DNA of 9,374 nt from Gammaproteobacteria bacterium (GTDB lineage: Bacteria > Pseudomonadota > Gammaproteobacteria > Eutrophobiales > Eutrophobiaceae), in assembly GCA_003645215.1 (NCBI GenBank), contig QNEM01000063.1:1-9374 (forward strand), read 5' to 3'. The translations under genes were made by a program, and so were the position numbers. Shown here piece after piece: positions 7,226 through 9,374 of this stretch. The notes beneath the pieces are model-generated. The model saw only the letters and a list, made by a program, of their open reading frames with translations, was not told where the DNA came from and ran no database searches. Each line of letters opens with the position of its first letter. Position 1 is the stretch's first letter.

Positions 7226-7900
7226 CTAATTAACAGAAATTAATTCGATATCAAAGATTAAAGTCGATCCGGGACCAATCAATTCACTTGCAGCACGGTC
7301 TCCATAAGCGAGAGCTGCAGGGACATAAATTTGCCATTTTGCTCCTGTTGTCATCATTGGTACGGCTTCTTGCCAGCCTTTAATCACCTGACCCAGAGAA
7401 AATGTTGCTGGTTCTCCTCGAGCATAGGAACTGTCAAAAACTGTACCATCAATTAATCTGCCTTCGTAGTGAACGGTGACATTGCTCCCGGCAGCAGGAT
7501 TTTTTCCGCTACCTTTAGTAAGAATTTTATATTGAAGGCCGCTAGCTGTTTCAATGACACCTTCTTTCTTTTTATTTTCAGCAAGGAAAACTTCACCCTC
7601 TTCTTTATTCCTTACGACTGCCATTGTCTCTTCCGCAGCGAGGGTTTCCTTGTATTTTTCGAGAATTCCCTTCATTTCTTCAGTGTTGATCTGTGGATCA
7701 TTCTTATTCAGAACATCATCAATCGCCTGAATGAATGCTGGCACATCAAGTATGATATCTTGCTGCGTAATGCCCATGGCGAAATATGTTCCCATGGAAT
7801 AACTCAATTTTTGCTCGTCAGTTTTGACTTCGGCAGCAGCAAAGACCGAAAAACTCATAAATGTAAAAATTAAAACTAAAAAATAACGCTTAATATTCAT
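7226..7900 (-). CDS. FKBP-type peptidyl-prolyl cis-trans isomerase, Mip/FkpA-like, periplasmic
   Basis: Catalyses cis-trans isomerisation of X-Pro bonds and helps fold periplasmic and outer-membrane proteins. The product is 224 residues, in the usual range for Mip/FkpA/FklB proteins. A signal peptide (MNIKRYFLVLIFTFMSFSVFA) is followed by a helical FKBP_N dimerisation domain (about 27-113, beginning TDEQKLSYSMGTYF) and an FKBP domain (about 118-224). The FKBP active-site residues are present: Y145 (VHYEGRL), F155 and D156 (GTVFDSSY), VIKGW with V172, I173 and W176, Y199 (AYGDRA) and F216. The ATG at 7900 is supported by AGGA within ACAGGAAATCAGG just upstream and by the signal peptide. It lies 99 bases downstream of the SGNH hydrolase gene and has its own terminator. 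fkpA, mip and fklB are all plausible names. The signal peptide argues against cytosolic FklB. Confidence 0.95.
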   Translation of the reverse strand: MNIKRYFLVLIFTFMSFSVFAAAEVKTDEQKLSYSMGTYFAMGITQQDIILDVPAFIQAIDDVLNKNDPQINTEEMKGILEKYKETLAAEETMAVVRNKEEGEVFLAENKKKEGVIETASGLQYKILTKGSGKNPAAGSNVTVHYEGRLIDGTVFDSSYARGEPATFSLGQVIKGWQEAVPMMTTGAKWQIYVPAALAYGDRAASELIGPGSTLIFDIELISVN

Positions 7901-7999
7901 CCTGATTTCCTGTGTAAAGTTGTTCGTGCAAAATATTTGAAGGGCGCGATCATCCCATAACCAGTATTTATATCCAGCAATATTTAACCTGTACCAGGT

Positions 8000-8623
8000 C
8001 TATAGAGCGCCACTGTTCTTCAGCGTAGAGGCCAGAGCGGAAGCCATTTTACTGTAGCCAGTGTTATTGGGATGTACCGGATCTGATTTCATTGATGCAT
8101 CAGACAGTATTTTTGCGATGAGGTTCGGAATATATGTAACCGCAGTACTATCAGCAATTTTGTTATACAGATCCGCATCGCTAAGGAACAAGCCCGGATT
8201 TGGAACACCCAGGAGGATTACCGGTATATTTCTATTCTCTGCGAGGGCAATCATCTGTCTTATATTTGCCTCAGCCTTTGCAAGATCAAATTTTTGCAAT
8301 ATGTCGTTGCCACCATGACAAAGGATTAATAAGGCAGGGTGATATTTATCAAGAAATTTTGGCAAACGTTTCAGACCCTGTACGGATAGTTCTCCGGGCA
8401 CCCCGGCATTGATGACTTTGCGATTGACTGAGGTTTCCAGGACAGCGGGGTAGCTTTCGCCTTTGTTTGCACCGGTGCCATAGGTGAGACTGTCGCCGAA
8501 AGCGAGGATGACGGCATCATCGGGGAGGGGTGTGAGTTGTTGTGGTGAATCACCACAGGCTGATAGCGATATCAGTATTAGGAGGTAGATTATTTGGTGG
8601 GTTATTTTGATCATCATTTTCAT
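8000..8623 (-). CDS. SGNH/GDSL hydrolase, TesA-like, predicted lipoprotein
   Basis: A 207-residue SGNH-fold esterase/thioesterase resembling TesA (multifunctional acyl-CoA thioesterase, protease I and lysophospholipase L1) or an arylesterase. Residues 1-22 form a lipoprotein signal with lipobox LSAC (Cys23), and the residue after it is Gly, not Asp, so outer-membrane sorting is expected. E. coli TesA is instead a soluble periplasmic protein. Block I is FGDSLTYG with nucleophile Ser45, block II NAGVPGE with Gly74, block III HGGND with Asn106, and block V DPVHPN with Asp181 and His184, so the active site is complete. The ATG at 8623 has no clear Shine-Dalgarno. In-frame ATGs at codons 3 and 4 are possible starts, and all three keep the lipobox. 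The folded repeat region lies immediately upstream and the FKBP gene follows after 99 bases. The natural acyl substrate cannot be told. Confidence 0.92.
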   Translation of the reverse strand: MKMMIKITHQIIYLLILISLSACGDSPQQLTPLPDDAVILAFGDSLTYGTGANKGESYPAVLETSVNRKVINAGVPGELSVQGLKRLPKFLDKYHPALLILCHGGNDILQKFDLAKAEANIRQMIALAENRNIPVILLGVPNPGLFLSDADLYNKIADSTAVTYIPNLIAKILSDASMKSDPVHPNNTGYSKMASALASTLKNSGAL

Positions 8624-8683
8624 TGTTTATGATAAGACAAATCTGTCACATTTTTCATCTTTTCACGTCACCTAGAATTGGTT

Positions 8684-8699
8684 CCGCCTTTTAGCGGCG
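8684..8699. repeat. Short GC hairpin in the gene-free stretch
   Basis: CCGC (8684-8687) pairs with GCGG (8694-8697). A shifted pairing of CGCC with GGCG is also possible. The loop is T-rich on the plus strand. It sits next to the larger inverted repeats and may be the outer part of the same repeat unit. No T-run follows on either strand that would make it a good terminator. Confidence 0.4.
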
Positions 8700-8700
8700 T

Positions 8701-8735
8701 GATACTTTTCTTTGTACAGACTAAAGAAAAGTATC
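8701..8735. repeat. Perfect 13-bp inverted repeat with 9-base loop
   Basis: GATACTTTTCTTT (8701-8713) and AAAGAAAAGTATC (8723-8735) are exact reverse complements separated by GTACAGACT. The stem is AT-rich, so it is not a typical terminator. It sits 13 bases before the larger structured element at 8749-8908 and is probably part of the same repeat cluster. It lies between the membrane-protein gene and the SGNH hydrolase gene, about 80-110 bases upstream of the latter's start. Confidence 0.75.
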
Positions 8736-8748
8736 CAAAAGAAAACTG

Positions 8749-8908
8749 CCCCCGATATCGTGTCCCCAAATAATGACTTGGGGATACCCTCACAGCTTAA
8801 TGATTTTTTAAGGTCGCACAAACAAGACTCCTGTCTTGGTCGTGCTCATTTGAACGTCCTGTTCAAATGCCCTTAAAATCATGAATCTGTTCGGCACGAT
8901 ATAGGGGG
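8749..8908. other. 160-base multi-branched structured element (structured RNA or MITE/REP-like repeat)
   Basis: Terminal arms 8749-8764 and 8893-8908 pair at 15 of 16 positions (14 Watson-Crick, one G-U, one G/A mismatch). Inside, 8764-8769 pairs with 8778-8783 (CCCCAA/TTGGGG). The arm 8792-8813 pairs with 8871-8890 (18 Watson-Crick pairs, two mismatches, a two-T bulge). Within that arm, 8816-8819 plus 8823-8828 pair with 8833-8838 plus 8842-8845 (GCAC, CAAGAC/GTCTTG, GTGC; loop TCCT). 8847-8855 pairs perfectly with 8861-8869 (CATTTGAAC/GTTCAAATG; loop GTCCT). No gene-like frame is apparent. The strand is unknown; on the minus strand, in the direction of the flanking genes, the two apical loops read AGGA and AGGAC. 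No target-site duplication is visible at the ends. It could be a dispersed non-autonomous repeat, a regulatory leader of the SGNH hydrolase gene or a small RNA. Confidence 0.7.
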
Positions 8909-8933
8909 AGCAATCCCTTCGTTAACGATTGAG

Positions 8934-9374
8934 CTAATTCGCGCCACTTTTTGGCGTCGAATTGAGTGACTGGTTATGAGTTACCTGAACTAGACCTTTA
9001 AGCCCCTGTCCCATAACAAAGAAAATCATTGAGGCGGCCAGACCAAAACCAGCTGGCACGCCAGTAGATTTTGTTAATACTAAATAAATAATAAGACTAA
9101 TAGTGTAGACAATCGCAATGATGGCTAGAACTAGAAATAAGTTACCTAGTTGAAAGATTATCTTTTTGCCTGGCGTGGTAGGAGACTCAATAATGATATC
9201 TGCTCCAGCCTTAAACATTGTGATAGATTTTTTAACCCCGGCAATACATAAAATGAAAATTACTAAAGCGATGGCTAATTTAGGAGACTCTATCTTCCCA
9301 GATAAAACTGCGGCTGCAATTTTGCCAGCCTGGTCTAAACCAATTAAAAGGCTGAATAGAAATAGAATTGCAGC
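8934..9374 (-). CDS. Hypothetical multi-pass membrane protein (5' end cut by window edge)
   Basis: I do not recognise this family. The minus-strand frame is open from the right edge to a TAG at 8934, giving 146 visible residues. The edge begins AAILFLFSLLIGL..., so the gene continues beyond the window. The first in-frame ATG (9218) would remove two hydrophobic segments and is probably internal. Four hydrophobic stretches are visible: the edge segment (FLFSLLIGL), KLAIALVIFILCIAGV, the long segment around LFLVLAIIAIVYTISLIIYLVL, and GFGLAASMIFFVMGQGLKGLV. Between the second and third is a polar stretch KKSITMFKAGADIIIESPTTPGKK. The C-terminus is polar (THNQSLNSTPKSGAN). No catalytic motif is evident and no function can be assigned. 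The last codons fall within a 10-bp stem (8936-8963), and the structured element begins just downstream, so the end of the gene may have been reshaped by repeat DNA. Confidence 0.75.
   Translation of the reverse strand, partial: AAILFLFSLLIGLDQAGKIAAAVLSGKIESPKLAIALVIFILCIAGVKKSITMFKAGADIIIESPTTPGKKIIFQLGNLFLVLAIIAIVYTISLIIYLVLTKSTGVPAGFGLAASMIFFVMGQGLKGLVQVTHNQSLNSTPKSGAN
8936..8963. repeat. 10-bp bulged hairpin over the end of the membrane-protein gene
   Basis: AATTCGCGCC (8936-8945) pairs with GGCG (8953-8956) and CGAATT (8958-8963), leaving T8957 as a single bulge and a 7-base loop ACTTTTT. It encodes the final residues NSTPKSGAN of the membrane protein on the minus strand. No T-run follows in the minus direction, so it is not a standard intrinsic terminator. 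Confidence 0.55.

Noticed and set aside
8749..8908. tRNA or tRNA-like cloverleaf
   Set aside because: The branching recalls a cloverleaf, but there is no TTCGA T-loop motif, no anticodon arm of the right size and the element is about twice as long.
8749..8908. Insertion sequence
   Set aside because: The ends are inverted repeats, but there is no transposase frame inside and no visible target duplication. Only a non-autonomous repeat remains possible.
8934..9218. Membrane protein as a complete 94-residue gene starting at the ATG at 9218
   Set aside because: The frame stays open for 52 more codons to the window edge and encodes two further hydrophobic segments, so the ATG is probably internal.

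Overview
The window looks like a chromosomal segment of a gammaproteobacterium. This is inferred from the protein types: a Prc-type tail-specific protease with a long C-terminal region, a Mip/FkpA-like periplasmic FKBP, a TesA-like SGNH hydrolase with a lipobox, and a compact NAD-type isocitrate dehydrogenase. Base composition looks moderate. I saw no tRNA, rRNA, CRISPR array, transposase or phage gene. The species cannot be named from what is visible.

Nine genes are supported, eight on the minus strand. From right to left, in minus-strand transcription order, they are: a membrane protein cut by the right edge (8934-9374), a 310-base gene-free stretch holding a strongly folded repeat-like element (about 8684-8933), a lipoprotein SGNH/GDSL hydrolase (8000-8623) and a periplasmic FKBP-type prolyl isomerase (7226-7900). 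A plus-strand exported alpha/beta hydrolase (6253-7206) converges on the FKBP gene. After it come an exported TPR protein (5516-6001), tail-specific protease Prc (3290-5437), an NAD-type isocitrate dehydrogenase (2165-3208), a histone-deacetylase-superfamily amidohydrolase (1198-2145) and the tRNA methylthiotransferase MtaB (1-1194, cut by the left edge).

Two themes stand out. The centre-right genes are envelope functions (TPR protein, Prc, FKBP, lipoprotein hydrolase, exported hydrolase). The left genes (IDH, deacetylase, MtaB) are cytosolic and packed with gaps of 19 and 3 bases, so they are probably co-transcribed. The TPR-Prc pair recalls the NlpI-Prc adaptor-protease partnership of E. 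coli. The deacetylase beside a TCA-cycle enzyme suggests, but does not show, a link to protein acetylation.

The most unusual DNA is at 8749-8908. Sixteen-base terminal arms enclose a multi-branched arrangement of four further stems. Two of the hairpins show AGGA in the apical loop when read on the minus strand. It may be a structured RNA, a dispersed REP/MITE-like repeat, or both. A clean intrinsic terminator for the FKBP gene lies inside the last codons of the converging hydrolase gene.
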